Below are positions 34,175 through 43,387 of a stretch of 64,000 bases of DNA, in pieces; the stretch's first letter is position 1, and each line of letters begins with the position of its first letter. This stretch comes from Bacillus testis (lineage in GTDB: Bacteria > Bacillota > Bacilli > Bacillales > DSM-1321), in assembly GCF_001243895.1 (NCBI RefSeq), contig NZ_LN851186.1:1398339-1462338 (forward strand), given 5' to 3'. Below the pieces are notes generated by a model that saw nothing but the letters and a program-made list of their open reading frames with translations, had not been told where the DNA came from and made no database searches. A program made the translations under genes and the position numbers.

Positions 34175-35401
34175 TCACCCTAAGATCATACCGGCAATCG
34201 CTGCGCTTAAACAGGAAGCGAGCGCGCCTGCAATAATGGCTTTCATGCCCATTCTGGCGATATCGGGCCTTCTTTCCGGGGCAAGCTTACCCAATCCTCC
34301 CAATAGAATTCCCAACGAGGAAAGATTGGCGAACCCACACAGGGAGAAAGAGACGATTGCTACGGTCTTGTCGGACAATGAAGGGATTTCTGGCGCGAAA
34401 GCGGAATAGGCGACAAATTCGTTAATAATTAATTTCTGGCCAATGAAATTTCCTGCTTGTAGCGCTTCTTCCCAAGGAACGCCAATTAAAAAGGCGAGAG
34501 GGGAGAATACATAGCCCAGAATCAATTCAAGTGACAGATTTCCTAAACCAAACCAGCCTCCAATCAATCCAAGGAGACCGTTGATTAAAGCAATCAACGC
34601 TATGAATGCGAGTAACATGGCACCGACATTCAATGCCAGTTGCAGCCCTGTAGAAGCTCCATTGGCGGCTGCGTCAATCACATTTGCCGAATGCTCATCT
34701 TCAGCCATTTCGATTTTTCTTTGTCCGTCATCCATACTTTTTTCCGTTTCCGGCAAGATCATTTTTGAAAGCAGCAGCCCGGCGGGAGCAGACATAAGGC
34801 TGGCGGCCAGCAAATACTCAAGCGGAACACCAATCAGTGCATAGCCAGCCAGAACACTGCCGGAAACAGATGCCAATCCGCATACCATGACAGAGAATAA
34901 TTCTGATTGCGTCAATTTTGCGATATACGGTTTGATCACCAAAGGCGCTTCAGTCAACCCCACGAAAATATTGGCTGTTGCCGAAAAGGATTCCGCACGC
35001 CTTGTGCCCAGCAATTTTGCCAACGCCCCGCCGATATATTTAATAATGAATTGCATGACGCCCAAGTAATAAAGCACAGATATAAGGGAAGAGAAGAAAA
35101 TGATGATGCAGAGAACATTAAATGCAAATACATAAGAAATGCCTGATTCAGGCGTATAAATCCCGCCAAACAGGAAAGAGATGCCTTCATTCGCAAATGT
35201 GATAATGGCATTCACTGCATCGGTTAGTTTTTGCAAGGCGGACCGTCCGAGCGGCCATTTAAGGACGATAAAAGCAAAGCCTACTTGGATGGCCAATCCG
35301 ACTCCCACAGTGCGCAAATTGATTTTCCGCCGGTTATTTGATAGCAGGAGCGCAATGCCAAGAACCGTCGCAATGCCAATCAATCCCCATAAATAGTTCA
35401 A
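34175..35401 (-). CDS. Concentrative nucleoside transporter, NupC family (paralogue 2)
   Basis: Second CNT-type nucleoside symporter, 408 residues. Differences from paralogue 1 cluster in loops (the M-D-D-G-Q-R-K-I-E segment) and in the binding motif, which is G-L-T-E-A-P-L instead of S-Q-T-E-A-P-L. Human CNT2, purine-selective, has Gly/Met here, so a purine preference is inferred. The start is TTG with AGAGGTG 7 bases upstream. No purine riboswitch is visible before it. Confidence 0.9.
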   Translation of the reverse strand: MNYLWGLIGIATVLGIALLLSNNRRKINLRTVGVGLAIQVGFAFIVLKWPLGRSALQKLTDAVNAIITFANEGISFLFGGIYTPESGISYVFAFNVLCIIIFFSSLISVLYYLGVMQFIIKYIGGALAKLLGTRRAESFSATANIFVGLTEAPLVIKPYIAKLTQSELFSVMVCGLASVSGSVLAGYALIGVPLEYLLAASLMSAPAGLLLSKMILPETEKSMDDGQRKIEMAEDEHSANVIDAAANGASTGLQLALNVGAMLLAFIALIALINGLLGLIGGWFGLGNLSLELILGYVFSPLAFLIGVPWEEALQAGNFIGQKLIINEFVAYSAFAPEIPSLSDKTVAIVSFSLCGFANLSSLGILLGGLGKLAPERRPDIARMGMKAIIAGALASCLSAAIAGMILG

Positions 35402-35566
35402 TACAATTCACCTCTGTTAAAAAGGGCGCTAGAGATAGAAGACGCCCGTTCATGTAATAGACTGTCTTTCCTAGTGTGATTTATGAAGCGGGATATTATT
35501 CCTGAGAAACGTTTTTATGATAAAAGTTGGGGTAAAGGAACAATAAAGAATATATTGGAGGTAAAA

Positions 35567-35680
35567 ATGATGAAAAAAATAATAAAACGTGTAGCAGTAG
35601 CCCTTTTGCCAATTATTCTAAAGGGAGCTAAAGAGTATATCAGCAATAAAATGCATGATAAAAAAATGGCGAAACGCTGA
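35567..35680 (+). CDS. Small cationic membrane-active-like protein
   Basis: A 37-residue product: M-M-K-K-I-I-K-R, a hydrophobic centre V-A-V-A-L-L-P-I-I-L, then a basic tail with K-M-H-D-K-K-M-A-K-R. TTGGAGG lies 5-6 bases before ATG. Small proteins of this build are frequent in Bacillus and uncharacterised. The frame is open further upstream, but without a ribosome site. It is alone between the nupC pair and prfC. Confidence 0.6.
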   Translation: MMKKIIKRVAVALLPIILKGAKEYISNKMHDKKMAKR

Positions 35681-35818
35681 GTTGAAAAGTGGAATGATGG
35701 TCATAAATCCGGGAACAATCCATATTTTAAAAAGATAGCCAACCCCCTGGTGATTATGATATATTCGTTAAGTTAAGGCTATGAACGGCTAGATTTTTAT
35801 AGATAAGGATGTAGAACA

Positions 35819-37399
35819 ATGAACACATCACTTCAAAAGGAAGTACAATCAAGAAAGACATTTGCCATCATTTCCCACCCGGATGCTGGTAAAACAACCA
35901 TGACTGAAAAGCTGTTGTTATTTGGAGGCGCCATTCGCGACGCAGGGACAGTCAAAGCGCGTAAAACCGGAAAGTACGCCACGTCCGACTGGATGGAAAT
36001 AGAGAAACAGAGAGGGATTTCTGTTACTTCTTCCGTCATGCAATTCGAGTACAGCGGCTGTAAAATTAATATTTTGGATACACCGGGGCACCAAGACTTC
36101 AGTGAAGACACATACCGTACACTGACAGCCGTTGACAGTGCTGTGATGATCGTGGACAGCGCAAAAGGGATCGAGGATCAAACAATCAAGTTGTTCAAGG
36201 TCTGCCGTATGCGGGGCATTCCTATTTTTACGTTCATCAACAAGATGGACCGTCAAGGGAAGGAACCTCTTGAATTATTGGCAGAGCTTGAAGAGGTATT
36301 AGGGATTGAATCCTACCCAATGAACTGGCCGATCGGAATGGGCAAAGATTTTGAAGGGATTTATGATCGTTTCAACAATCGGATTGAGCAGTTCAAAAGC
36401 GAGGAAAATGAACGTTTTCTTCCATTGAATGAAGAGGGTGAATTGGAGATCGACCATCCGTTGAAGTCATCTCCTCTTTATGAACAGACATTAGAAGAAA
36501 TCATGCTTCTGAATGAGGCAGGCAATGAATACAGTTTGGAAAAGATTGCCCAAGGGCAGCTTACCCCTGTTTTCTTTGGCTCTGCGTTGACAACATTTGG
36601 TGTGCAAACCTTCTTGGATGCATTCCTTCAGTTTGCACCTTCTCCTCAGCCAAGAATGTCAAGCGCTGGCAGCATCGACCCATTAAGCGATGAATTTTCA
36701 GGGTTTATCTTTAAAATCCAAGCAAACATGAATCCGAAACACCGAGACCGTATAGCATTCCTGCGTATTTGCTCCGGCAAATTCGAAAGAGGGATGAACG
36801 TGAACTTGAGCAGAACAGGCAAGTCCATCAATTTGTCATCCTCTACGCAATTTATGGCAGATGACCGCAATACGGTAAACGAAGCAGTCAGCGGAGATAT
36901 CATCGGTTTGTATGATACAGGGAATTACCAGATCGGCGATACACTGACAACGAGCCGGGAAATGTACCAATTTGAGAGATTGCCTCAATTTACGCCTGAA
37001 TTGTTCATGAAGGTATCCGCTAAGAATGTCTTGAAGCAGAAACACTTCCATAAAGGGATTAATCAGCTTGTCCAGGAAGGGGCAATCCAATTGTTCAAGA
37101 CGGCTACCATGGAAGAATATGTACTCGGCGCTGTCGGGCAATTGCAATTCGAGGTATTTGAACACCGGATGAAAAATGAATATAATACCGACGTTATTAT
37201 GGAATTCATGGGCCATAAAATTGCGCGTTGGGTAGATAGCGACGTTGTCGATGAACATTTATCAAGCGGCAGAAGCATCTTGGTTAAAGACCGTTATGAG
37301 AAGTATGCTTTCTTATTCGAAAACGAATTTGCATTGCGATGGTTCCAAGATAAGCATCCGGATTTGGTGCTATATAATCCAATGGACGGCAAAGAATAA
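35819..37399 (+). CDS. prfC: Peptide chain release factor 3 (RF3)
   Basis: A 526-residue translational GTPase that recycles RF1/RF2 after termination. G1 is [12 protein letters not shown]2 region R-G-I-S-V-T-S-S, G3 D-T-P-G-H-Q-D-F and G4 N-K-M-D-R. The domain II and III segments ([17 protein letters not shown]) are typical of RF3 and separate it from EF-G. Length matches. AAGGATG precedes ATG. It is monocistronic, ending near a terminator at 37518. B. subtilis 168 lacks RF3, so it is a patchily distributed gene in this family. Confidence 0.95.
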   Translation: MNTSLQKEVQSRKTFAIISHPDAGKTTMTEKLLLFGGAIRDAGTVKARKTGKYATSDWMEIEKQRGISVTSSVMQFEYSGCKINILDTPGHQDFSEDTYRTLTAVDSAVMIVDSAKGIEDQTIKLFKVCRMRGIPIFTFINKMDRQGKEPLELLAELEEVLGIESYPMNWPIGMGKDFEGIYDRFNNRIEQFKSEENERFLPLNEEGELEIDHPLKSSPLYEQTLEEIMLLNEAGNEYSLEKIAQGQLTPVFFGSALTTFGVQTFLDAFLQFAPSPQPRMSSAGSIDPLSDEFSGFIFKIQANMNPKHRDRIAFLRICSGKFERGMNVNLSRTGKSINLSSSTQFMADDRNTVNEAVSGDIIGLYDTGNYQIGDTLTTSREMYQFERLPQFTPELFMKVSAKNVLKQKHFHKGINQLVQEGAIQLFKTATMEEYVLGAVGQLQFEVFEHRMKNEYNTDVIMEFMGHKIARWVDSDVVDEHLSSGRSILVKDRYEKYAFLFENEFALRWFQDKHPDLVLYNPMDGKE

Positions 37400-37517
37400 G
37401 GCTCTTTAAGCTTTAGTCCGGTTTGAACGGAAGATGCAAGGATTCCTGTTTAGTACAGAGGAAAAACGAGCATCCGGAAATGAAATGGACTTTGCTTATC
37501 AAATTAAGTATGTAAAG

Positions 37518-37554
37518 AACAGCATATCTTTCATGTGAAGGTATGCTGTTTTTC
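37518..37554 (+). terminator. Terminator after prfC
   Basis: AACAGCATA pairs with TATGCTGTT around a short loop, followed by a T-run. Confidence 0.8.
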
Positions 37555-37639
37555 ATTTTTCGCAAAAACTGAATTTTATGATATAAATATTAGTTATTGA
37601 CTTCTTTGGTGCGAAGCATTAGAGTATACATTAGCTTTA

Positions 37640-37870
37640 GCACTTAAAAGCGTTTAAGTAAAAAAGGAAATTTGTTGGGCAGTTTTAGTAGTGTTCTTTC
37701 AGGCAGCAGACAGAGACAGGATGGGAGCTGAAAATCCTGGCGGGAAGAAACATGAATTACACCTGCATGTAAGAACAGCAAATGACAATGAAGTGGGCAA
37801 GCTTTTCTTGTCAAATAGGGTGGTACCGCGAAGTGATTTCGTCCCTATAAGAAGAAAGGCTTTTTGTGTT
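37640..37870 (+). ncRNA. T-box leader, tyrosine-type (UAC specifier)
   Basis: CAGAGACAGG, GGGAGCTGAAAATCC and CATGAATTACACC fit the stem I layout, with TAC at 37758-37760 in the specifier position. The T-box AGGGTGGTACCGCG is at 37817-37830 and its antiterminator partner CGTCCCT follows. A classical downstream AGGGACG and T-run are absent; only AAGGCTTTTTG near 37856-37866 could end transcription. It precedes the NhaC-family transporter. The Tyr assignment rests on reading the specifier by eye. Confidence 0.88.
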
Positions 37871-37925
37871 TTCATAAAATGTTTTCTTAAGTCTTGCTGA
37901 GTGTGAACGCCAAGGAGGAGGAAAA

Positions 37926-39308
37926 ATGCTACATTCATCAAAATTAAAGCTCCCTGTGTGGGAAGCAGCCCTTATTTTATTTTTGATCATTGCTTTATTG
38001 AGTACAGGAATCATCTATTTTTCCGTCTCACCCCATCTGCCGATGATTTTCAGCATCATGTTGCTGTTGGCATTTGGATTTATCAAGAAAGTGCCGATCA
38101 AGGAAATGGAACGAGGTCTTTTAGAAGGAGCTTCGTCAGGCCTTGGAGCCATTTACATCTTTTTCTTCATCGGAATGCTGATCAGCAGCTGGATGATTAG
38201 CGGCACGATTCCGACACTGATGTATTATGGTTTTCAATTGTTTTCAGAGATGCCGCTATATTTTTCTGCTTTTATTGTTACATCGATTGTAGGCATCTGC
38301 ATCGGAAGTGCGTTTACAACCTCAGCGACAATCGGGGTGGCTTTCCTCGGCATGGCATCTGCGGTTGATGCATCATTGGCTGTCACTGCCGGCGCAATCG
38401 TATCGGGGGCTTTTCTAGGAGATAAAATGTCCCCTTTATCCGATACGACGAACCTTGCATCCGAAACAGTAGGCGTGCCCTTGTTTGAGCATATCAAGAA
38501 TATGCTATGGACGACTGTGCCAGGTTTCGTTATTTCGGCGGCAATCTTTTTCGTTTTATCGCCGGCAGCTGGAGAGAAAACAGGCGATATTGCAGCGTTC
38601 CTGCATGCATTACAAGAGAATAGTTTTATTTCCCCTCTAGCATTGCTGCCTTTTGTTGTGGTGGCCTTAATGGCAATTTTAAGAGTCTCTGCTATCCCCA
38701 CGCTAAGCTTCGGTATTCTGTCGGCGATTATCATCGCTTTCTTGCAGGATTCAGCAGTCACTGTCCAACAGATGGCAGATATCTTGTTTTCCGGGTTTGT
38801 CATGGAGAGCGACCTGCCCCAGCTGAATGATGTTCTTTCCCGTGGAGGCATAGAGAGCATGATGTTTTCTGTTTCCCTTGTCTTGTTGGCTTTGGGAATG
38901 GGCGGATTGCTATTCCGGTTGGGTATCATTCCCTCATTGCTGAATGCTATTGAAGCTTCTTTGAAGAATGTCTTTTCCTTAATTACAGCAACAGCATTGA
39001 CAGCGATTGGCATCAATTTCTTCATTGGGGAGCAATACTTATCCATCTTGTTGACGGGAAAAACATATGAGGGCCAGTACGATAAGCTGGGCTATGCCCG
39101 CAAGACGCTGGCACGTGTTTTGGAAGATACGGGGACAGTGATCAATCCCTTGATTCCATGGGGAGTCTCTGGTGTATTTGTTTCCGGTGTCCTTGGCGTT
39201 TCAACTCTTGACTACTTGCCTTTCGCTTTCTTTTGTTTGATGGGGCCGGTTCTGACGTTCTTCTCAGCTATCACAAAGATCGGGCTTGCCAAAACGGAAA
39301 AAAACTAA
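37926..39308 (+). CDS. NhaC-family transporter, probable tyrosine transporter
   Basis: A 460-residue membrane protein of the NhaC Na+/H+ antiporter family with about 11 hydrophobic segments; the family blocks G-A-F-L-G-D-K-M-S-P-L-S-D-T-T-N-L-A and G-T-V-I-N-P-L-I-P-W-G are present. The upstream T-box with a UAC specifier argues for an amino-acid substrate; comparative work has linked T-box-controlled NhaC relatives (YheL group) to tyrosine transport. A Na+-coupled tyrosine transporter is my inference; plain Na+/H+ exchange remains possible. AGGAGGAGG precedes ATG. Confidence 0.85.
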   Translation: MLHSSKLKLPVWEAALILFLIIALLSTGIIYFSVSPHLPMIFSIMLLLAFGFIKKVPIKEMERGLLEGASSGLGAIYIFFFIGMLISSWMISGTIPTLMYYGFQLFSEMPLYFSAFIVTSIVGICIGSAFTTSATIGVAFLGMASAVDASLAVTAGAIVSGAFLGDKMSPLSDTTNLASETVGVPLFEHIKNMLWTTVPGFVISAAIFFVLSPAAGEKTGDIAAFLHALQENSFISPLALLPFVVVALMAILRVSAIPTLSFGILSAIIIAFLQDSAVTVQQMADILFSGFVMESDLPQLNDVLSRGGIESMMFSVSLVLLALGMGGLLFRLGIIPSLLNAIEASLKNVFSLITATALTAIGINFFIGEQYLSILLTGKTYEGQYDKLGYARKTLARVLEDTGTVINPLIPWGVSGVFVSGVLGVSTLDYLPFAFFCLMGPVLTFFSAITKIGLAKTEKN

Positions 39309-39311
39309 ACA

Positions 39312-39344
39312 GAATGCGTTCCTGATGGTGGAACGCATTTTTTA
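39312..39344 (+). terminator. Terminator after the NhaC-family gene
   Basis: AATGCGTTCC pairs with GGAACGCATT, followed by six T. Confidence 0.85.
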
Positions 39345-39576
39345 TATGTTTGTCCATGAGAGCGAGGTGTCTATGTTTCGCCAGGCTTCTTTCTTCCGAT
39401 TTTGGTAGTCTTGAATTGTAAACGGGTATGGCGTCGAGTATAGTGTAATTATGGAATACAATAGTTATGGACGGTTTACAGGAAGAAGGTAGAAGCAGCT
39501 TTTCAAAAGCTGTTTTAGGTATGTTTAAAAAGCTTAATCATCGGATTGGGCTGACGAATTTAGGGGAGGGATTTAC

Positions 39577-41121
39577 GTGAAATCACTCAAGGAACCTTGG
39601 AAAGTATATTCTCCTGCCACGGGGGAACAGATATATGCGATGCATGGCACGGATAACAGTCAAGTGGAAGAGATGGTACAGGTTGCTAGATCGGCATTTA
39701 CAAGGTGGAGTTCCTTCACAGTGGAAGAACGTCTGCCGTATTTCTCTTCATTACGGAATATTCTGCTTAAGGAGATGGGCCAAACCGTTGATGTCATTTC
39801 CGGAGATGCCGGAAAAGTGCCATTGGATGCTCTTGTGGCCGATATTATGCCAGTCCTCGATTTTATTAGAACAATCGAGAAAGATGCCGTAAAAAATCTG
39901 GCCAGACAAAAGGTGAAAACACCTATACTATTTCTAGGGAAAAAATCCTACATCGAGTATATGCCAAGAGGTGTGGTCCTTGTCATTTCACCCTGGAATT
40001 ATCCGTTCCAATTGAGCATGGTGCCCATTTTAAGCGCGTTGATTGCAGGAAACAGCGTTATTGCCAAGCCGTCTGAAGTGACTCCTTATGTTGGCAAATA
40101 TATGGAAGAGCTCTTCAGCAAGGCCGGTTTTCCTGAAGGAGTTGTCCAATTTGCACATGGGGGAAAAGAGCTTGGCCAAAGCTTGGTTTCCTCTAAGCCT
40201 GATTACATATTTTTTACTGGTTCGGTGGCAGCTGGGAGGAAAATTGCTGCTCAGGCTGCCGGCGACTTGATTCCTGTTACCTTGGAACTTGGCGGGAAGG
40301 ATCCGATGATTGTCTGCCATGATGCCAATTTAGCCAGGGCCGCCAAGGGGGCGGTCTGGGGCGCTTTCACCAACAGCGGACAAGTATGCATGAGTGTGGA
40401 GAGACTGTATGTGGATCAGAAAGTCCATACATCATTCGTGGAGGCGGTCTGCAGGGAAGTGAATGCTATTACACAGGGGGCCACGAAGGAAGATGACATC
40501 GGGTCGATGACTTATCCCCATCAAATCGAAATCGTCAGGGAACATGTCCTTGACGCGCTCTCGAAAGGGGCAATCCTGCAAACGGGCAAGCATCCTGACG
40601 AGTGGGAGGAAAACAGTATGTTCCTTGAACCGATGGTGTTGACTTCCGTAAACGCCAGCATGAAAATCATGAATGAAGAAACGTTCGGTCCCGTTTTGCC
40701 GATTATCCCGTTCAACGATGAAACAGATGCTGTAGCGATGGCCAATGACAGTATGTATGGCCTGAATGCCAGTGTGTGGTCGGCGGACATAACACGTGCA
40801 GAAGCCTTGGCTTCGCAGCTTGTATCAGGAGCAGTCATAATCAATGATGTAATTATTTCCGTGGCAAACCATCACCTTCCCTTCGGAGGCGTTAAAAACA
40901 GTGGAGTCGGCCGCTATCATGGTGAAAATGGCTGGCGCATGTTCTGCCATGAAAAATCGGTGATGTCCGATCGCGGCAAGAAAGACAGCGAGATTCAATG
41001 GTACCCTTATGGAGGCAAATATACGAATTTCGTTGGATTGCTGCAATCCTATTTTGGCGACCGGAAGAAATGGGGCTCTTTCTTAAGGCATTACTTGACC
41101 TTATTGAAGAAAAGTAAATAA
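39577..41121 (+). CDS. Aldehyde dehydrogenase family protein
   Basis: An NAD(P)+-dependent aldehyde dehydrogenase, 514 residues. Catalytic Glu in L-E-L-G-G-K-D-P (about residue 230), catalytic Cys in N-S-G-Q-V-C-M-S (about 271), the cofactor segment S-P-W-N-Y-P-F and the F-T-G-S-V-A-A-G block are intact. The C-terminal tail of about 60 residues after the core ends with hydrophobic stretches as in the class 3/YwdH-type membrane-associated enzymes. The start is GTG with GGGGAGGG upstream. Substrate unknown; transcribed alone. Confidence 0.9.
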   Translation: MKSLKEPWKVYSPATGEQIYAMHGTDNSQVEEMVQVARSAFTRWSSFTVEERLPYFSSLRNILLKEMGQTVDVISGDAGKVPLDALVADIMPVLDFIRTIEKDAVKNLARQKVKTPILFLGKKSYIEYMPRGVVLVISPWNYPFQLSMVPILSALIAGNSVIAKPSEVTPYVGKYMEELFSKAGFPEGVVQFAHGGKELGQSLVSSKPDYIFFTGSVAAGRKIAAQAAGDLIPVTLELGGKDPMIVCHDANLARAAKGAVWGAFTNSGQVCMSVERLYVDQKVHTSFVEAVCREVNAITQGATKEDDIGSMTYPHQIEIVREHVLDALSKGAILQTGKHPDEWEENSMFLEPMVLTSVNASMKIMNEETFGPVLPIIPFNDETDAVAMANDSMYGLNASVWSADITRAEALASQLVSGAVIINDVIISVANHHLPFGGVKNSGVGRYHGENGWRMFCHEKSVMSDRGKKDSEIQWYPYGGKYTNFVGLLQSYFGDRKKWGSFLRHYLTLLKKSK

Positions 41122-41185
41122 AGGGGTTGCCAATCTAATCAATACACCATATAATAAACTCATAAATTAATACGGTGTTCCTTTT

Positions 41186-41299
41186 CAAAGGGGAGTAGCA
41201 TTAGGGTGTTGGCCCTAAAACAAAGTCGTCAGTTCGTGGGTGTATACATATTCACCGGCTTTGTTAAGCAATCTATATTTGCTCAGCGAGACCTTTGCC
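41186..41299 (+). ncRNA. yybP-ykoY (Mn2+) riboswitch
   Basis: AAAGGGGAGTAGC at the 5' side and CAGCGAGACCTTTGCC at the 3' side are the two conserved boxes of the yybP-ykoY aptamer. Between them lie two variable hairpin arms. It is directly upstream of a terC family gene, the commonest partner of this riboswitch. High Mn2+ should prevent the terminator and raise expression. Confidence 0.92.
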
Positions 41300-41329
41300 A
41301 TTGTAGTGAGTAATGGCAGGGGTCTTTTT
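41289..41329 (+). terminator. Expression-platform terminator of the Mn2+ riboswitch
   Basis: AGACCTTTGCCATT pairs with AATGGCAGGGGTCT and is followed by TTTTTC. The 5' arm overlaps the aptamer's 3' box, so the two structures exclude each other. Confidence 0.85.
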
Positions 41330-41404
41330 CTATTGCCTCTAATCCATAATTTAACTCATTACAATTGGTGTGAAAGTAGAACACTAGTAATGGAGGTTGA
41401 ATAA

Positions 41405-42175
41405 ATGGAAGCAACAGTGTTACTGGAATATGGCTGGGTATTGCTGGTGTTGATCGGTCTTGAAGGAATCCTTGCGGCCGATAATGCAGTTGTGCTGGCC
41501 GTCATGGTAAAGCATTTACCGGTTGAGGACAGGAAAAAAGCCCTTTTTTATGGATTGTTGGGTGCCTTTATCTTTCGGATTGGAAGTTTGTTCCTCATTT
41601 CTTATTTGGTCAATGTTTGGCAAGTACAGGCGATTGGCGCCGTTTACTTGATCTTTATCGCCATGCACCATCTTTATAAAAAATATACAAGCAAAGATCA
41701 GTTGCCTGAAGCCCATATGCCGGCTGCCAAAGGCTCCGGCTTTTGGATGACTGTTGTTAAGGTGGAGGTTGCAGATATCGCTTTTGCGGTGGATTCCATG
41801 CTGGCTGCCGTTGTGCTGGCAAAGACATTGCCTACCACTGGCTGGTTTTCGGTAGGAGACATCGATGGAGCCCAATTCATTGTCATGTTCCTGGGAGGAT
41901 TTATTGGTGTAGTCATTATGCGGTTTGCTGCGCATATGTTCGTTGATTTATTGCAAAAGCGCCCAAGTCTGGAAACCGCAGCATTCTTTATTGTCGGTTG
42001 GGTAGGTGTGAAGCTCGCTGTCTTCACGTTAGCACATCCATCCATTGGGGTTATTCCTCATGAATTCCCTGAATCGACGTTATGGAAGCTGATTTTCTGG
42101 GGGGTACTGCTCGGCATCGTGGCAGCTGGTTTCCTGTTCTCGAAAGATAAAAATAAGGTTCAAGAAGAAGTATAA
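41405..42175 (+). CDS. TerC family membrane protein (Mn2+ exporter-like)
   Basis: A 256-residue protein with about seven membrane segments. The two TerC signature repeats are present: G-L-E-G-I-L-A-A-D-N-A-V-V-L near the N-terminus and V-E-V-A-D-I-A-F-A-V-D-S in the middle, with acidic residues proposed to bind Mn2+. Regulation by the Mn2+ riboswitch supports metal export, perhaps metallating secreted enzymes as described for B. subtilis MeeF/MeeY (YceF/YkoY). ATGGAGG lies 8 bases before ATG. Confidence 0.92.
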   Translation: MEATVLLEYGWVLLVLIGLEGILAADNAVVLAVMVKHLPVEDRKKALFYGLLGAFIFRIGSLFLISYLVNVWQVQAIGAVYLIFIAMHHLYKKYTSKDQLPEAHMPAAKGSGFWMTVVKVEVADIAFAVDSMLAAVVLAKTLPTTGWFSVGDIDGAQFIVMFLGGFIGVVIMRFAAHMFVDLLQKRPSLETAAFFIVGWVGVKLAVFTLAHPSIGVIPHEFPESTLWKLIFWGVLLGIVAAGFLFSKDKNKVQEEV

Positions 42176-42189
42176 GTTTAAGCATAAGA

Positions 42190-42219
42190 AACGGGTTCCC
42201 AGAGGGTACCCGTTTTTTT
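42190..42219 (+). terminator. Terminator after terC
   Basis: ACGGGT pairs with ACCCGT around CCCAGAGGGT-type inner pairs, followed by seven T. Confidence 0.85.
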
Positions 42220-42302
42220 GTGTGTAAATTATCGGATATGAGAAAACAAAGAGGTGTGGGAAATCCTGCAGTAAGCATCTAATTGTTTTATCTACTGTTC
42301 GG

Positions 42303-42348
42303 CGGGCGTGGAAGGAATGAAGACCCCATATTTCCTAGTTTCACTTTA
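42303..42348 (+). repeat. Dispersed repeat, copy 6 (right part)
   Basis: CGGGCGTGGAAGGAATGAAGACCCC, then CCTAGTTTCACTTTA, the family's right end box. Hairpin 2 is eroded. Between the convergent terC and GNAT genes. Confidence 0.55.
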
Positions 42349-43152
42349 CTTTTCCCAAATCAATTGATTATAGGCGATTTGCATACCGGCTCTTTGCATA
42401 TTGCGCATTGAGGAGCTGCCATAGGCGGCTTGGGAGGTAATGGTTGTACAGCCTATATGAAGGGCCATTGATAGTCTTTCGCGCAGCAGAAAGCTATGTA
42501 TGCCTTTTTGGCGATAGGCGGGCAATACGCCGGCTGCAGACAAATAAGCTTGGTTGCCCTGCATATAGAGAATGGCAACGCCGGCCGGAGCCCCTTGATA
42601 GCTGGCAATGTAGAAAGCCCACCGGGTACTGTCCAGGCTGCGATTGTTATCGGCAAGTCCAGGAGCGAGAAAGGATGGCATGTGAAAGCACTCTGTATAC
42701 AATGAGGTGAATACATCCATTTCTTCGTTGCTTATTTTCTTTGCCGTGACCGCTTCATCGTCGGACCTGCCATTTTGCAGGGATAGGCCAGGCAGATACA
42801 TGGTTGTGTGGATGTTTGTTTGCTTCAGGCCTAAACGTGTGAGCTCGTCGAAGGTTTCGAATGACACATTACCAGGGCATAATTCAAAACGCAGGGGGAT
42901 GGTCAAGCTTTTATAGTAGGCGATTATTTCTGAGAGGAAAGGCAAATCATCATCGGTAAATCCTTTTACCGTATTGAATGCAGGCCCCGGCATGTTCTTG
43001 GCGGCCAATCCGGTCGCTTTTCTAAAAGACTGGATGCTGATACCCATGGGGTTTTTAGGGCGTCGTTGGATACTTTCCATTTTATCGATAGTTGCCTGTA
43101 TTTCCACTTCTTGTATTGAGCGGATGCGTGTGTTGGTTAACACTGGATTCAC
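42346..43152 (-). CDS. GNAT-family N-acetyltransferase (two-domain)
   Basis: A 268-residue protein. The C-terminal half is a GNAT domain with A-A-G-V-L-P-A-Y-R-Q-K-G-I-H-S-F-L-L as the acetyl-CoA motif A; the N-terminal half looks like a second, degenerate GNAT-type half with F-E-L-C-P-G-N. Substrate unknown. The start is GTG at 43152 with GGGGGA 7 bases upstream; the frame is open further upstream but without a ribosome site. Confidence 0.8.
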   Translation of the reverse strand: MNPVLTNTRIRSIQEVEIQATIDKMESIQRRPKNPMGISIQSFRKATGLAAKNMPGPAFNTVKGFTDDDLPFLSEIIAYYKSLTIPLRFELCPGNVSFETFDELTRLGLKQTNIHTTMYLPGLSLQNGRSDDEAVTAKKISNEEMDVFTSLYTECFHMPSFLAPGLADNNRSLDSTRWAFYIASYQGAPAGVAILYMQGNQAYLSAAGVLPAYRQKGIHSFLLRERLSMALHIGCTTITSQAAYGSSSMRNMQRAGMQIAYNQLIWEK

Positions 43153-43222
43153 AGCTGATTCCCCCATTGTATTGTTTATACCTATATTTCGCCAAAGACA
43201 CAAGATATCCTTCTCTTTTTAT

Positions 43223-43330
43223 CCCGTTCCGACTGGTGCTAAGACCTTCTTAATCAGGAGCAAAAGCGAGGAAAGTATAAGAGGGAGATTACGCGCTAGA
43301 AGAATCCGATTGGTCTAATTGAGGGGAGTG
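43223..43330 (+). repeat. Dispersed repeat, copy 7 (near full length)
   Basis: CCCGTTCCGACTGGTGCTAAGACCTTCTT, later AAGAGGGAGATTACGCGCTAG forming hairpin 1, then AGAATCCGATTGGTC. The right end box is lost. Confidence 0.7.
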
Positions 43331-43341
43331 AAGATGAGCAT

Positions 43342-43373
43342 AAAAAAGGCACCCAGTGTGGTGCCTTTTTTTA
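43342..43373. terminator. Bidirectional terminator near the SASP gene
   Basis: AAAAAAGGCAC pairs with GTGCCTTTTTTT. On the minus strand it closes the SASP gene. Confidence 0.85.
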
Positions 43374-43387
43374 GCCAGTGTATGAAA

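Noticed and set aside
34061..35480. Purine riboswitch upstream of the nucleoside transporters
   Set aside because: I looked for the conserved purine aptamer core in the two upstream regions and did not find it.
38234..39046. 270-codon minus-strand ORF opposite the NhaC-family gene
   Set aside because: Shadow of a membrane protein gene; no ribosome site and no recognisable domain.
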